Assembly (NCBI RefSeq): GCF_001423295.1
Contig: NZ_LMNG01000029.1
Coordinates: 62,001-126,000 of the forward strand
DNA: 64,000 nucleotides
Reading direction: 5' to 3'
Origin: Methylobacterium sp. Leaf112
GTDB taxonomy: Bacteria > Pseudomonadota > Alphaproteobacteria > Rhizobiales > Beijerinckiaceae
The notes below the pieces were generated by a model. The model was not told where the DNA came from. It saw only the letters and a program-made list of their open reading frames with translations, and made no database searches. This document shows positions 1 to 8,495 of this stretch, one piece after another; position 1 is the stretch's first letter, and each line of letters starts with the position of its first letter. The position numbers were made by a program, and so were the translations under genes.

Positions 1-656
1 GCCTGTTCGGCTACCATTCCCTCTACTTCGCCGCGCTGCGCCTCGCGCCGCCGGCGGAAGCCGGCCTGATCAACTATCTCTGGCCCCTGCTCATCGTGCT
101 CCTGTCGGCGCAGATGCCGGGCGCGGCCGGCCTGCGCGCCGGGCATCTCGTCGGCGCCGCCCTGGGCTTGGCCGGCGTCGTGGCCCTGTTCGCCGGGCGG
201 GGCGGCCTCGATTTCCAGCCCGGGGCACTGCCCGGCTACCTCGCGGCTCTGGCGGCCGCCTTCGTCTGGTCGGCCTATTCCGTGCTCTCCGCGCGGGTCG
301 GCGCGGTGCCGACGGACGCGGTGGCGGGCTTCTGCCTCGGCACCGCCGCCCTGAGCCTCGCCTGCCATTGGGCCTTCGAGACGACGCTGTGGCCGGTGGG
401 CGCCGTGCAATGGGGCGCAGTCCTCGCCCTCGGCCTCGGCCCCGTGGGCGCCGCCTTCTACCTCTGGGACGTCGGCGTGAAGCGGGGCGACCTTCGGCTC
501 CTCGGCGTCGCCGCCTATGCGGCGCCCGTGCTCTCGACCATCACCCTCGTGGCCGGCGGCTACGCGGACCCGAGCCCGGCCCTTGGACTGGCCTGCGCCC
601 TCATCATCCTGGGCGCCGGGATCGCCGTCCGGGCCTCGCGGGCCGGCGACCGTTAG
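1..656 (+). CDS. DMT-superfamily (EamA) transporter, 5' end missing
   Basis: This is the C-terminal part of an inner-membrane drug/metabolite exporter. The frame is open from base 3 and has no start in the window; about 217 residues remain, ending in TAG at 654-656. The visible part has an NYLWPLLIVLLSA segment typical of YddG-like EamA proteins and about seven hydrophobic helices, including one full EamA repeat from roughly residue 75. The substrate cannot be told; related proteins export amino acids or metabolites. It is convergent with the cupin gene, and the two stops overlap by 4 bases. Confidence 0.85.
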   Translation, partial: LFGYHSLYFAALRLAPPAEAGLINYLWPLLIVLLSAQMPGAAGLRAGHLVGAALGLAGVVALFAGRGGLDFQPGALPGYLAALAAAFVWSAYSVLSARVGAVPTDAVAGFCLGTAALSLACHWAFETTLWPVGAVQWGAVLALGLGPVGAAFYLWDVGVKRGDLRLLGVAAYAAPVLSTITLVAGGYADPSPALGLACALIILGAGIAVRASRAGDR

Positions 657-1135
657 GTCCGCGGGGTCGGCCGCCAATCCGGGGGAGCCATCTCGAAGCC
701 GGCGAACTCGAAGGCCGGCGCGACCGTGCAGCCGACCAGCGTCCAGGCCCCGAGGCTCGTGGCCGTCTGCCAATGGCCGGCCGGCACGACGATCTGCGGC
801 TGCTGCCCGCGCGCGAGGTCGGGCCCGAGATAGGCCGCCGTCGCGTCGTGCCCGTTGGGGCTCTGGGTGATCACCAGCGGCGCGCCGGCGTGCCAGTGCC
901 AGATCTCGGCGGCATCGACCCGGTGCCACTCCGAGACCTCGCCCGTATCGAGCAGGTAATAGATCGCGCTGCCGACGGAGCGCCCGTCGATGGTGCGGGC
1001 ATCGCGAAAGGTCTCGCGGTAATGCCCGCCCTCCGGGTGCGGGGCCAACCGCAAGCGGGCGATGATTTCGGCGGCGGTCGGGCCGCCCGGTCCAGGGCCC
1101 ATGGGCATTCCGTTCTGTTGCGGGTGAGACGGCAT
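653..1135 (-). CDS. Cupin domain-containing protein (DUF985 family)
   Basis: A 160-residue cupin of the DUF985 type. Hallmarks are PHPEGGHYRETFR near residue 35 and SEWHRVDAAEIWHWHAG near residue 70, which form the two conserved strands carrying His and Glu residues of the beta barrel. The true function of the family is unsettled; members resemble small-molecule-binding or isomerase-like cupins. The start overlaps the stop of the upstream gene by one base (TGATG), so translation is probably coupled. A second in-frame ATG lies ten codons later. It is the last gene of a three-gene leftward operon. Confidence 0.85.
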   Translation of the reverse strand: MPSHPQQNGMPMGPGPGGPTAAEIIARLRLAPHPEGGHYRETFRDARTIDGRSVGSAIYYLLDTGEVSEWHRVDAAEIWHWHAGAPLVITQSPNGHDATAAYLGPDLARGQQPQIVVPAGHWQTATSLGAWTLVGCTVAPAFEFAGFEMAPPDWRPTPRT

Positions 1136-1878
1136 CAGGGCTCCAGGGCCGAGGCCGGCAGCCGCATCCCCGGAGGGGCTTCGGGCGCCGTCTTCGGACG
1201 GGCCTTGGGCTTGGTGCCCGGGTTGGATCTGGCCACGGGAGCCGCCTTGACGGTCGGCGCCTCGCCGCAGGACTGGAAGGCGAGCTGTGCCAGGGGCTGG
1301 CCCGCCTCCGAGACGATGTTGAGGGTGTCGGGCAGGGGCGTCGGGGTCGGGTCCCAGCGGATGGTCCCACCCTTCGCCCCCTCCAGGGCGGCGGGCGCGC
1401 CGCCCCGGCGCAGGGCGTACAGGTCCGGCCCGTAGGCGGTCGCGACCTTGCCGGCGATGACGACCTGCAGCACCCGCGCCGTCTCCGGCGTCAGCGGCAG
1501 CAGGGGGTTCTCGACCACGATGAGCCCGGTCCGGGTGACCCAGACGGAGAAGTTCTTCGGTCCCTCGTAGAGGGCGGCCTTCTCCCCGCAGGCGACGGTG
1601 AGGTCCGCACGCGGGGCGGGTGGCGGCGCCGCCGGCGTGAGGGTCTCCGGTGCGCTGGCGGCGGGCGGCGGCGCGACCGGCTTCGGCTTGGCCGGCGCGA
1701 CCTTGCGGGGCACCGTCTTTCGCACCGGGGCGGCGGCGGCCGGTTCGTCCGGCGCCGGCTCCTGAGCCGCGGCGGCGTGCGTCCAGGCGGCGAGGAGCGC
1801 GGCGAGGGCCAGGCGGGCCGCAGGACCCGAGCGGGTCGTGGGGGTCGGGCGGGTGGGACGCATCCGCGGATCCGTCAT
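1135..1878 (-). CDS. Secreted Pro/Ala-rich hypothetical protein
   Basis: A 247-residue protein of unknown function. After a basic start, a hydrophobic segment (about residues 20-38, ending HAAAAQE) looks like a signal peptide. A Pro/Ala/Lys-rich linker follows to about residue 95, then a globular domain with two cysteines (VACGEKAALYEG and FQSCGEA). The C-terminus is basic and Pro-rich. I chose this ATG because it sits in an ATGA overlap with the upstream gene's stop and just before the signal-like segment. I do not recognise the family; it is probably periplasmic. Confidence 0.7.
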   Translation of the reverse strand: MTDPRMRPTRPTPTTRSGPAARLALAALLAAWTHAAAAQEPAPDEPAAAAPVRKTVPRKVAPAKPKPVAPPPAASAPETLTPAAPPPAPRADLTVACGEKAALYEGPKNFSVWVTRTGLIVVENPLLPLTPETARVLQVVIAGKVATAYGPDLYALRRGGAPAALEGAKGGTIRWDPTPTPLPDTLNIVSEAGQPLAQLAFQSCGEAPTVKAAPVARSNPGTKPKARPKTAPEAPPGMRLPASALEP

Positions 1879-2144
1879 CGGGTGCCGTCGCCGGGAGGCA
1901 GGCGCCGGACATCTGGTTGCGGCTCGATGGGCAGGATCGTCGCGGAACGGTCGATGGGGCTGGTCCGGGGCGTTTGCAGGCTGCGCATCAGGGTCTCCTC
2001 GTCCTCCTCCATGAGGTCCTCCATCAGATCCTCCTCGCGCGCCATGCGCAGTTCGGGCCGCCGTGCGCGGGCCATCATCGCCATCACCACGATGCACGAG
2101 AGGGTGAAGACCGCGATCGCGGCCAGGATCAGGGTGGTTTCCAT
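1875..2144 (-). CDS. Small single-pass membrane protein, acidic linker
   Basis: An 89-residue protein with one N-terminal transmembrane helix (about residues 4-24, TLILAAIAVFTLSCIVVMAM), a short basic stretch, then a strongly acidic segment (EEDLMEDLMEEDEE) and a polar tail. The orientation is likely N-out/C-in from the Arg-rich flank. The function is unknown. It overlaps the next gene by ATGA and leads the three-gene operon. Longer upstream starts exist, but they would run through a repeat-rich intergenic region, so the ATG before the helix is preferred. Confidence 0.6.
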   Translation of the reverse strand: METTLILAAIAVFTLSCIVVMAMMARARRPELRMAREEDLMEDLMEEDEETLMRSLQTPRTSPIDRSATILPIEPQPDVRRLPPGDGTR

Positions 2145-2263
2145 GCCGCCGTCAGCGTTACCCCAGGATGGCCGGCGATGCATCCGCCGCCCGGCTTGGG
2201 AGACGGACCCGGAACGGTCCTTGCGTGGCACCGCACGGGCGTCGAACGTCCGGGTGGCGATGT

Positions 2264-2368
2264 CGGGCAGGCATACCCGTCCGCCGGGGCATACCTTGCC
2301 CGGCGGGATACAGGTGCCCAGCGGGGATACCTGCCTGTCTGGGGATGTCCGGCCCGGGGATCGCCCCA
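2264..2368. repeat. Degenerate ~18-bp tandem repeat upstream of the ppc-like gene
   Basis: Six imperfect copies of a unit built around GGGGATACCTGCC. The GGNATAC-type cores begin near 2270, 2288, 2305, 2324, 2342 and 2357, a spacing of 15-19 bases. The array ends about 60 bases before the chosen start codon of the PEP carboxylase-like gene, in the gap shared with the divergent leftward operon. It could be a multi-site regulator target or just slipped repeat; I cannot tell which. Confidence 0.55.
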
Positions 2369-2424
2369 CCGCCACCGGATTGTCCTATGACGGTCCCCGT
2401 CCACCCCGTCACCAAGGTCCATCG

Positions 2425-5370
2425 ATGCGCATGCACGACCGCAGCCCGGATCACGCGGTTCCGACCCCCGGGGTTCCTGCCCACGGGGTTCCTACCCACG
2501 GGGTCCTCGCGCCCGAGGCCCTCGAGGCGGATCTCCTCGGGCTGATCGAGGAATCCCGCGAACAGGCGGCGGAGGATCCGTTCCGCAATCCCGTCCTGGC
2601 GGTGACCCTGGCCATCACCCGGCGGTTCGATCGCGGTGAGATCGGCGAGGAGGTCCTCGACGGCCTGTTCGCCCGGCTGCGGGCGCAGGCCCTGGCCGAA
2701 CGGGCCGAGCGCCTGCGCGCCTATGTGGGCCTTGAGCGGGATGCGGCCTCCGGGCAGGAGGCCCACACGCCGGCACGCCTCGTCGCGGCGATCCCGAAGC
2801 GCCAGGGCGATTTCGAGGCGTTTCGCGACCTCGTCGGCCGCACGGGCTTTGCCGTGGTGTTCACGGCGCATCCGACCTTCGGCATGCCCCGGGCGGTCGC
2901 CGGCCTCATCGCCGAGGCCGCGAGCGAGGCGGATGCGGCCGCGCGCCGGCCCCTGACGGAGAAGGCCGCCGCCCTCTCCACCCGGCCCGATCCGGCCATC
3001 TCCCTCGACGACGAGTTCGAACAGGCCTGCGTCGCGGCCAATCACGGCCGTTCGGCCCTGGACGCCTTCAACGACGCCCTCCTGGAGGCCGCCCGCCAGC
3101 GCTGGCCCGACCGCTGGACCGAACTCGTGCCGAAACCCTTCGCCATCGCCAGCTGGGTCGGCTGCGACACGGACGGGCGCACGGATATCGGGTGGTGGGA
3201 CACCCTGCGCTACCGCATCGAATCGAAGCGCATGCAGCTCGACCGGGTGATGCGCCACCTGCCGCAGGTGCCCGCGACCCAGGTGGTCCGCGACCTCACG
3301 GCCGGGGCGCTGGCGGCGGTCAATCGCCAGCTCGCCGTGGCCCCGCGCCTCGGCACCAAGCCGTCCCTCGAGGCGGTCCACCGCTTCGCCCTCGCCCTCA
3401 TCATCGAGCGCGAGCGCGCCCAGACCGACGCCACCGCGATCCTCGCCGGCCTCGCCGGGGCCATGGGCGGGGTCGCGACGGACGAGGAGCGGCGCGCCAT
3501 CGCGATCCTGCGCTCGGGCATCGCCACCCACGGCCTCTCCAACGCCCTGCCCCATTTCCGGCTCAACGCCAGCCAGATCCACAACGCCGTGCGCCGGGTG
3601 ACCGACCTCGAGGGCGAGCCGACCGACGCGGCCCAGCGCCGCTCCCACCTCTCGACGATCCACGCGCTGCTCAACGACGTCCACGCCGTGGACGTGGATT
3701 TCGGGGCGCTCGCCGCCGAGCGGGCCTCGGCCGCCCGGCTGATGATGACCATCACCCAGATCCTCAAGCACGTGGACGGCACGCATCCCGTGCGCTTCCT
3801 CATCGCCGAGACGGAGACGGGCTACACCCTGCTGGCCGCCCTCTGGCTCGCCCGGCACTACGGGATCGCCGACAAGGTCGAGATCACGCCCCTGTTCGAG
3901 ACCGCCTCGGCCCTGGAGCAGGGCATCCGCGTCCTCGACGACGCCCTGCGCAACCCGCATTGGCGGCAATACCTCAAGCGCATCGGCCGCCTCACGGTGC
4001 AGTTCGGCTACTCGGATTCCGGCCGCTACGTCGGCCAGCTCGCCGCGAGCTTCTGGATCGAGCGCCTGCGCCTGCGCATCACCGAACTCATGGTGCAGAA
4101 CGACCTCACCGGCGTCGAACTCGCCATCTTCGACACCCACGGCGAATCCATCGGCCGGGGCGCCCACCCGACGAGCCTGCGCGACCGCCTCGCCTATCTC
4201 GCCCCCGAGGATGCGCGCCGGCGCAACCGGGCGGCGGGCATCCGGGTCCGTCTCGAATCGAGCTTCCAGGGCTCCGACGGCTACCTCATGTTCGGCACCC
4301 TGCCGCTCGCGAAAGCCACGGTGGAGCGCATCGCCGAGCACGTCTTCGCCCTGGATCTCACCGACGACGATTCGTTTGCCGACTATGTCCTGTCCGATGC
4401 GACGAATGGTGCCGACGAGGCCGACGACCCGATCTACGGCGAGGCCGACTTCTCCGCCGAGTTCTTCACGGTGGTGCGCCAGGACATGGAGACCCTCGTC
4501 GACGACCCGGGCTACGCGGCGCTCCTCGGCACGTTCGGCCCGAGCCTCCTCGACCGCACCGGTTCACGACCCGTGGCGCGCCAATCCGATGGCGGGGGCC
4601 CGAGCATGATCACCCATCCGCGCCAGATGCGGGCGATCCCCAACAACGCGATCCTGCAGCAGCTCGGCTTCCTCGCCAATTCCCTGCACGGCATCGGCCG
4701 GGCCGCCGGCCGGGCGCCGGACCTGTTTCGCGATATGCGCCGCGATTCCGTGCGGTTCTCCCGCGCCTTCCGCCTCGTCCAGCACGCGGCCAGCGTCGGC
4801 GACCTCGACGTGCTGCGCGCCTACGTCGACACCCTCGACCCGGCGGTGTGGCTGGAGCGGGCGCGGCGCACCCAGCGCGACGGCCGCCGCGAGGAACTCG
4901 TGGTCATCGCCACGGCCCTCGACCGCCTGCGCCTGGCCCCGGACCTGCGCCGGCTGTTCGGACGGCTCACCTGCGACTGGCTCAGCCTCCAGGCGGCGGC
5001 ACCCGACCTCGGCAAGATGTCGCCCCGCCTGACCCTGCTGCACGCCATCCGCCTCGCCCTGATCCACCGGATCTGGTTCCTGGCCGTGCACATCCCCGGC
5101 TTCCGGCCGCAATCGGGCATCAGCCGGGAGGCCCTCATCGAGCGGTTCCTGCGCCTCGACATCGACGGCTGCCTGACGCTCCTGGAGGACATCTTCCCGG
5201 TGACGCCGGACCCGACGCTCGGTCTCAACTTCGGCGAGCCGGCGGGGCCACGCGACGTGGGCACCTATGAAGCCGAGCACAACACCCTGTTCGAACCGAT
5301 CCGCCGCTCCTTCGCCCGGGTGCGCGAGCTCTCCGGCATGATCCAGCACGAGGTCGGGGCGTTCGGGTAG
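2425..5370 (+). CDS. ppc: Divergent phosphoenolpyruvate carboxylase-like protein
   Basis: About 981 residues, slightly longer than usual PEPC (near 900). PEPC makes oxaloacetate from PEP and bicarbonate, and it feeds the serine cycle in methylotrophs. Retained motifs are TAHPT with the catalytic His149, GYSDS at 528-532, GSRP at 713-716 and RAIP at 736-739. Changes from the classical enzyme are strong: the usual HGRGGxxGRGG loop reads FDTHGESIGRG (569-579), losing the His and first Arg, and the Lys after YSDS is Arg534. A 15-bp tandem repeat encodes GVPAHGVPTHG near the N-terminus. No serine-cycle genes are adjacent, so this may be a paralogue with altered or no PEPC activity. The second ATG, at 2431, is an alternative start. 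Confidence 0.8.
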   Translation: MRMHDRSPDHAVPTPGVPAHGVPTHGVLAPEALEADLLGLIEESREQAAEDPFRNPVLAVTLAITRRFDRGEIGEEVLDGLFARLRAQALAERAERLRAYVGLERDAASGQEAHTPARLVAAIPKRQGDFEAFRDLVGRTGFAVVFTAHPTFGMPRAVAGLIAEAASEADAAARRPLTEKAAALSTRPDPAISLDDEFEQACVAANHGRSALDAFNDALLEAARQRWPDRWTELVPKPFAIASWVGCDTDGRTDIGWWDTLRYRIESKRMQLDRVMRHLPQVPATQVVRDLTAGALAAVNRQLAVAPRLGTKPSLEAVHRFALALIIERERAQTDATAILAGLAGAMGGVATDEERRAIAILRSGIATHGLSNALPHFRLNASQIHNAVRRVTDLEGEPTDAAQRRSHLSTIHALLNDVHAVDVDFGALAAERASAARLMMTITQILKHVDGTHPVRFLIAETETGYTLLAALWLARHYGIADKVEITPLFETASALEQGIRVLDDALRNPHWRQYLKRIGRLTVQFGYSDSGRYVGQLAASFWIERLRLRITELMVQNDLTGVELAIFDTHGESIGRGAHPTSLRDRLAYLAPEDARRRNRAAGIRVRLESSFQGSDGYLMFGTLPLAKATVERIAEHVFALDLTDDDSFADYVLSDATNGADEADDPIYGEADFSAEFFTVVRQDMETLVDDPGYAALLGTFGPSLLDRTGSRPVARQSDGGGPSMITHPRQMRAIPNNAILQQLGFLANSLHGIGRAAGRAPDLFRDMRRDSVRFSRAFRLVQHAASVGDLDVLRAYVDTLDPAVWLERARRTQRDGRREELVVIATALDRLRLAPDLRRLFGRLTCDWLSLQAAAPDLGKMSPRLTLLHAIRLALIHRIWFLAVHIPGFRPQSGISREALIERFLRLDIDGCLTLLEDIFPVTPDPTLGLNFGEPAGPRDVGTYEAEHNTLFEPIRRSFARVRELSGMIQHEVGAFG
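2466..2510 (+). repeat. Three tandem 15-bp units inside the ppc-like N-terminus
   Basis: Three consecutive 15-base units around CCACGGGGTTCCTGC encode repeated GV(P/L)(A/T)H-like pentapeptides at residues about 15-28. They precede the folded PEPC part. The copy number probably varies among strains by slippage. Confidence 0.7.
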
Positions 5371-5402
5371 TCGGACGGCGGTGTGTTGTCCCGCACATGG
5401 AA

Positions 5403-5426
5403 ACGCCGGCCACGAGGGGCCGGCGT
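5403..5426. terminator. Hairpin terminator between ppc-like and DUF1127 genes
   Basis: A perfect 9-bp stem, ACGCCGGCC and GGCCGGCGT, closes a 6-base loop 33 bases after the ppc-like stop. There is no strong T-tract, so it may act with Rho or just protect 3' ends. It lies between convergent genes. Confidence 0.6.
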
Positions 5427-5485
5427 GTTCAGGCAACTCCCGAGAACCCGACGGCCGGATCGGCCGGGCGGGTCGGGATGATAGG

Positions 5486-5698
5486 TCAGGCGGAGGGGAA
5501 CGAAGCGTAGCGAAGCGGCGACTGCGTGCCACGCAGGCCGTCGGCGACGCGGTAGTTCTGCGCCTTCGAGAGGATCCGGCCACCGATCTGCTGGGCGCCG
5601 ATATCGGCGAGTTCGCGGTCGGTCAGCTGGGCGATCTGGCGCGCGGTTTCGTTGTCCTTCCAGCGGGACTTCAGGCTGGTGATGAGGGAGAGGGTCAC
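5486..5698 (-). CDS. DUF1127 small protein, GTG start
   Basis: A 70-residue DUF1127 protein. The family core is visible at residues 19-35 as RQIAQLTDRELADIGAQ, the L-x-x-L-x-D-R-E-L-x-D-I-G signature. Known members are short Arg-rich proteins of alphaproteobacteria; some influence RNA metabolism or phosphate and carbon uptake, but this copy cannot be assigned. I chose the GTG at 5698 because it gives the normal family start just before LSLITSLKSRW, with GGAAAG about ten bases upstream. A longer ATG start at 5812 would add a non-family tail. About 290 bases of non-coding DNA lie upstream. Confidence 0.75.
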   Translation of the reverse strand: MTLSLITSLKSRWKDNETARQIAQLTDRELADIGAQQIGGRILSKAQNYRVADGLRGTQSPLRYASFPSA

Positions 5699-5985
5699 GG
5701 GCTTTGCTTTCCGGCTTTGTCTCTGCCGCCCTGGTCTCGTTCGGCGGCGTCTGATCGGAAAGTAAGGTTTGTGCACTGCAACGACGAGAGGGAAAGCGGG
5801 TGGGTCAGCCATGCTCCTTGGGCATGGAGTGTGCAGGGATTGCTTAAGCTCGATGCAATCCAGCCCAGTTTTTCAGCTTCGGTCCGGCGTGCCGTCCGGT
5901 TGAGCGGAAGCGGGTTCGCGGGGGACACCCCGGCGCAACGCGGTTCGGGCGGGGCGATCCGGTCCGGAGCGGTCGGGCACGGTCC

Positions 5986-7251
5986 CTAGCGGGCCCAAAC
6001 GCCCAGCCGTTCGGTCCGGGCACGATCCTCGGCGGCGACGAGATCGGGCGTCGCCTCCGACGAGGCGCGGCCGCCGCCGTTGAACAGCACCACCTCCGAC
6101 AGGTCGCGGCCGTCGACGTTACACAGGCGCGCCTCGCTGCCCGCCACGGGCTGGCAGGTGACCGTGCGTCCGGCGAGATAGCGCGTGAGTTCGTCGGCCT
6201 GGCCCCCGCGCACCCATTCGACGCCGAACAGGCGCACGAGCTTCCCCGCCACGCGCAGGGTCGCGGTGTCGATGACCTCGACGGGACCGGTCAAGGCATC
6301 GGCGGCCCGCTCGCCGACGGGCTTCGCCGCTTCGCTCACGGCGGGGGGAACCGTCTCGGTGGCGGACGGGGCGGCGTCGGAGACCGGCGGCGGCGATGGC
6401 GTTTGGGTGTCCTCGCCGGAGCGCTGCGCCACGGCGATCAGGACGACGAGCCCGAGAAGGCCGGCGCCGGCGGCGAGAACCCGGCGGTCGCGAAGCACCC
6501 CACCCTCCCGCATGGTCCCGTGCAGGCGCGCGCCCGTGTCGGCGAAACCGCCCCGCGCCCGCCCCGCCGCCTGGCGCGCGAAGGCGCCGAGGCCGCCCGG
6601 CCGGGTCGCCGTTTCCGTCGATGGGAGCGCGGACTCCGTGGACGTCGCGGCAGGAGGCGTAGCGAAGCGCCGGCGCAGGCCCTGCCAACGCTCGGTCGCC
6701 TGCCCGGCGAGGGCTCGACCACGGGTGGCCGAACGGGCGAGGGCGCGTCTGGCCTGCGTGGATCGGGCCTCGACGAACCGGGCTGCGGCGCCCGGAGCGG
6801 CCGGCACCGGAGTGGCGGATTCCCTAGCGGCGGCGCCTTCCGACGCGGCCTCGGGTGCAGGCGCGGCGGCCTCGGGCACCGACGGCACGAACAGGGCCGG
6901 GTGAAGGCGGCGCAGGTCCGCGACGAAATCGGCCAGGGTCATGGCCGGCTCGGAATCGACGGTCGGTTCGGGGCCGGCCTTGCCCGTGCCCTCGCTCGGC
7001 CCCGCGGGGCCGCGACGCGGGTGGCCGGCCCGGTCGAGGATCCGGTAGCCCGGCGGCGCGTCCTGCGGCTCGGCCACGGCTTCCGTGAGAAGCTGGAGGG
7101 TCCGCTGCGCCAGGGGATGGCCGCCCTGGGCGGCGATCTCCTCGGCGATCCGGGTCCGCAGGGCGGCGCGCGCCAACGCGTCGGGGGTATCGCCCGGTCC
7201 CTCTCGCGGATCACGGGGTTTCAAGGCGCTCACTTCCAAGGCGTGGACCAC
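5986..7251 (-). CDS. Membrane-anchored protein with degenerate SNase-like domain
   Basis: A 421-residue protein. Residues 1-255 are Ala/Pro/Arg-rich and mostly disordered, a single transmembrane helix spans about 258-275, a Pro-rich linker follows, and residues 322-421 form a staphylococcal-nuclease-like (OB-fold) domain. The domain keeps VRLFGV, but the catalytic DGDT turn reads DTAT and the usual D-x-P-E reads EWVR, so it lacks the acidic catalytic residues. It is probably a binding module on the periplasmic side. The GTG at 7251 is the longest start; a GTG eight codons later is possible. It follows the next gene by 27 bases, likely in one operon. Confidence 0.6.
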   Translation of the reverse strand: MVHALEVSALKPRDPREGPGDTPDALARAALRTRIAEEIAAQGGHPLAQRTLQLLTEAVAEPQDAPPGYRILDRAGHPRRGPAGPSEGTGKAGPEPTVDSEPAMTLADFVADLRRLHPALFVPSVPEAAAPAPEAASEGAAARESATPVPAAPGAAARFVEARSTQARRALARSATRGRALAGQATERWQGLRRRFATPPAATSTESALPSTETATRPGGLGAFARQAAGRARGGFADTGARLHGTMREGGVLRDRRVLAAGAGLLGLVVLIAVAQRSGEDTQTPSPPPVSDAAPSATETVPPAVSEAAKPVGERAADALTGPVEVIDTATLRVAGKLVRLFGVEWVRGGQADELTRYLAGRTVTCQPVAGSEARLCNVDGRDLSEVVLFNGGGRASSEATPDLVAAEDRARTERLGVWAR

Positions 7252-7278
7252 TCCCAGGGATTCTACGACGCAGCGGGA

Positions 7279-8133
7279 TCACGCCCCGCGCGTGCGTCCC
7301 GCTATAGCGCCGAGCGGCCCCGGACCATAGCGGCGCAGCACGCGACTGGTTTCCGAGACGATGACCGGGCGGGGGCCGGACAGGTCGATGGTGAGAACGA
7401 GGTCCGACACACCCTGTGCCCGGGTGCCGCGGGCCGGGTTCTCTGCGCGGTAGTCGAAGGTGGTGCGGACGATGCAGGTCGCGGTGGCGGCGTTGCAGGC
7501 GGTGCGCGTGGCGCCGGATTGCGGCTCGTAGCGGCGCACCGGCCAGCGGGCGGCGAAGCGGCGCTTCTCGGCCATCAGCGCGGCCAGGGAAACGACCCGG
7601 CCATGGAAGCGCACACGCTCGCCGTAGAAGCGCGGTGCGGCGGTCACGAGACCGAGGCCCGGAGCGGAGACGCTGTCGAGATAGTCGTCGCTCAGGCGCT
7701 CCGCCGCGGCGGCCCATTCGGGGAACCGGTCGGCCGAGGCCATGGACGTTGCGGGGGCTGCCGTCGCCATGGGCGTCGCCGGCACGGCGGGGACACGCGA
7801 CAGGCGGCGGGGCGGCGCATCCTCGGGCCCCCGATACCGGGCGGACGGACGAGCCGGGCGGCGCACCGCAGCCGGCGGACTCGGTTCCGCCCTGGCGGAG
7901 GCCCGCGGCGTGCCGGAATCCGATTGCATCCTCGCCCCGGTCCGGGCTTCGGGCTCGCTGCCGGATCCGGCCTTGGCCGCATCGCCCTTCGTCTCGGTCA
8001 TGCCCTGGGCCTTGCCCTCGGTCTTGGCCGGCGGATCGATCCAGCCCGGTCCCGACTGGGCCTGGGCCGGCCCACCGATCCAGAGGACGCCCATCAACGC
8101 GGCGAAGCAGACGGAACACGAACCGTAGCGCAT
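7279..8133 (-). CDS. Secreted hypothetical protein
   Basis: A 284-residue protein with a clear signal peptide (MRYGSCSVCFAALMGVLWIG then GPAQAQ, cleaved near residue 26). Residues 30-140 are a low-complexity Pro/Arg/Ala linker. The C-terminal 140 residues form a compact domain containing PRFYGERVRFHGRVVSLAAL and a Cys pair in CNAATATCIVRTTFDY, suggesting a disulfide in the periplasm. I do not recognise the family. The ATG was chosen because it begins the signal peptide; the longer open frame upstream is not credible coding sequence. It is likely cotranscribed with the SNase-like gene. Confidence 0.65.
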   Translation of the reverse strand: MRYGSCSVCFAALMGVLWIGGPAQAQSGPGWIDPPAKTEGKAQGMTETKGDAAKAGSGSEPEARTGARMQSDSGTPRASARAEPSPPAAVRRPARPSARYRGPEDAPPRRLSRVPAVPATPMATAAPATSMASADRFPEWAAAAERLSDDYLDSVSAPGLGLVTAAPRFYGERVRFHGRVVSLAALMAEKRRFAARWPVRRYEPQSGATRTACNAATATCIVRTTFDYRAENPARGTRAQGVSDLVLTIDLSGPRPVIVSETSRVLRRYGPGPLGAIAGRTRGA

Positions 8134-8495
8134 GGCATCATCACCGGGGTCGCGACCGATGCGAAAGGTTCGCGGAGCAGAGCGGTCGATGGGGGTTGAA
8201 CGTTTCGTGAGCGCGCTCGGTTTCGCGCCATCGACGCTCAACGTACGATGATCCGCGACCGTGGCGCCAGGGTCACAGCCTCACGATCCCGCTTTCCCGG
8301 TGCCCTCGGCCTTGCCATCCCGGGCGGGCAACCCACCTTGACCGTACTGGGTCCGGGCCCCTCTGGCGGTCGAGGCGTTGACCGTGATGTCGGACCCCTT
8401 CTCTGCCTTTGCGCTCACGCGGCGCGAACGCACCGGAGGGTCTCCAACCCCATGCCGATTCAGATTTCCCGTCGCACCGTTCCCAAGGCCTCCGC
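8134..8495. other. Intergenic region with a 15-codon ORF before the lipid kinase
   Basis: A 362-base gap between divergent genes. The only suggestive element is a short ORF at 8452-8499 (MPIQISRRTVPKASA) preceded by GGAGGG near 8431. Its stop overlaps the GTG start of the lipid kinase as GTGA, which would allow translational coupling. I see no other repeats or RNA structure. Confidence 0.4.

Noticed and set aside
2158..4341. Long open frame of about 727 codons on the minus strand across the ppc-like gene
   Set aside because: Its sequence is low-complexity Gly/Ala/Arg/Asp without any motif, and it is antisense to a gene with clear PEPC motifs. Such frames are expected in GC-rich DNA.
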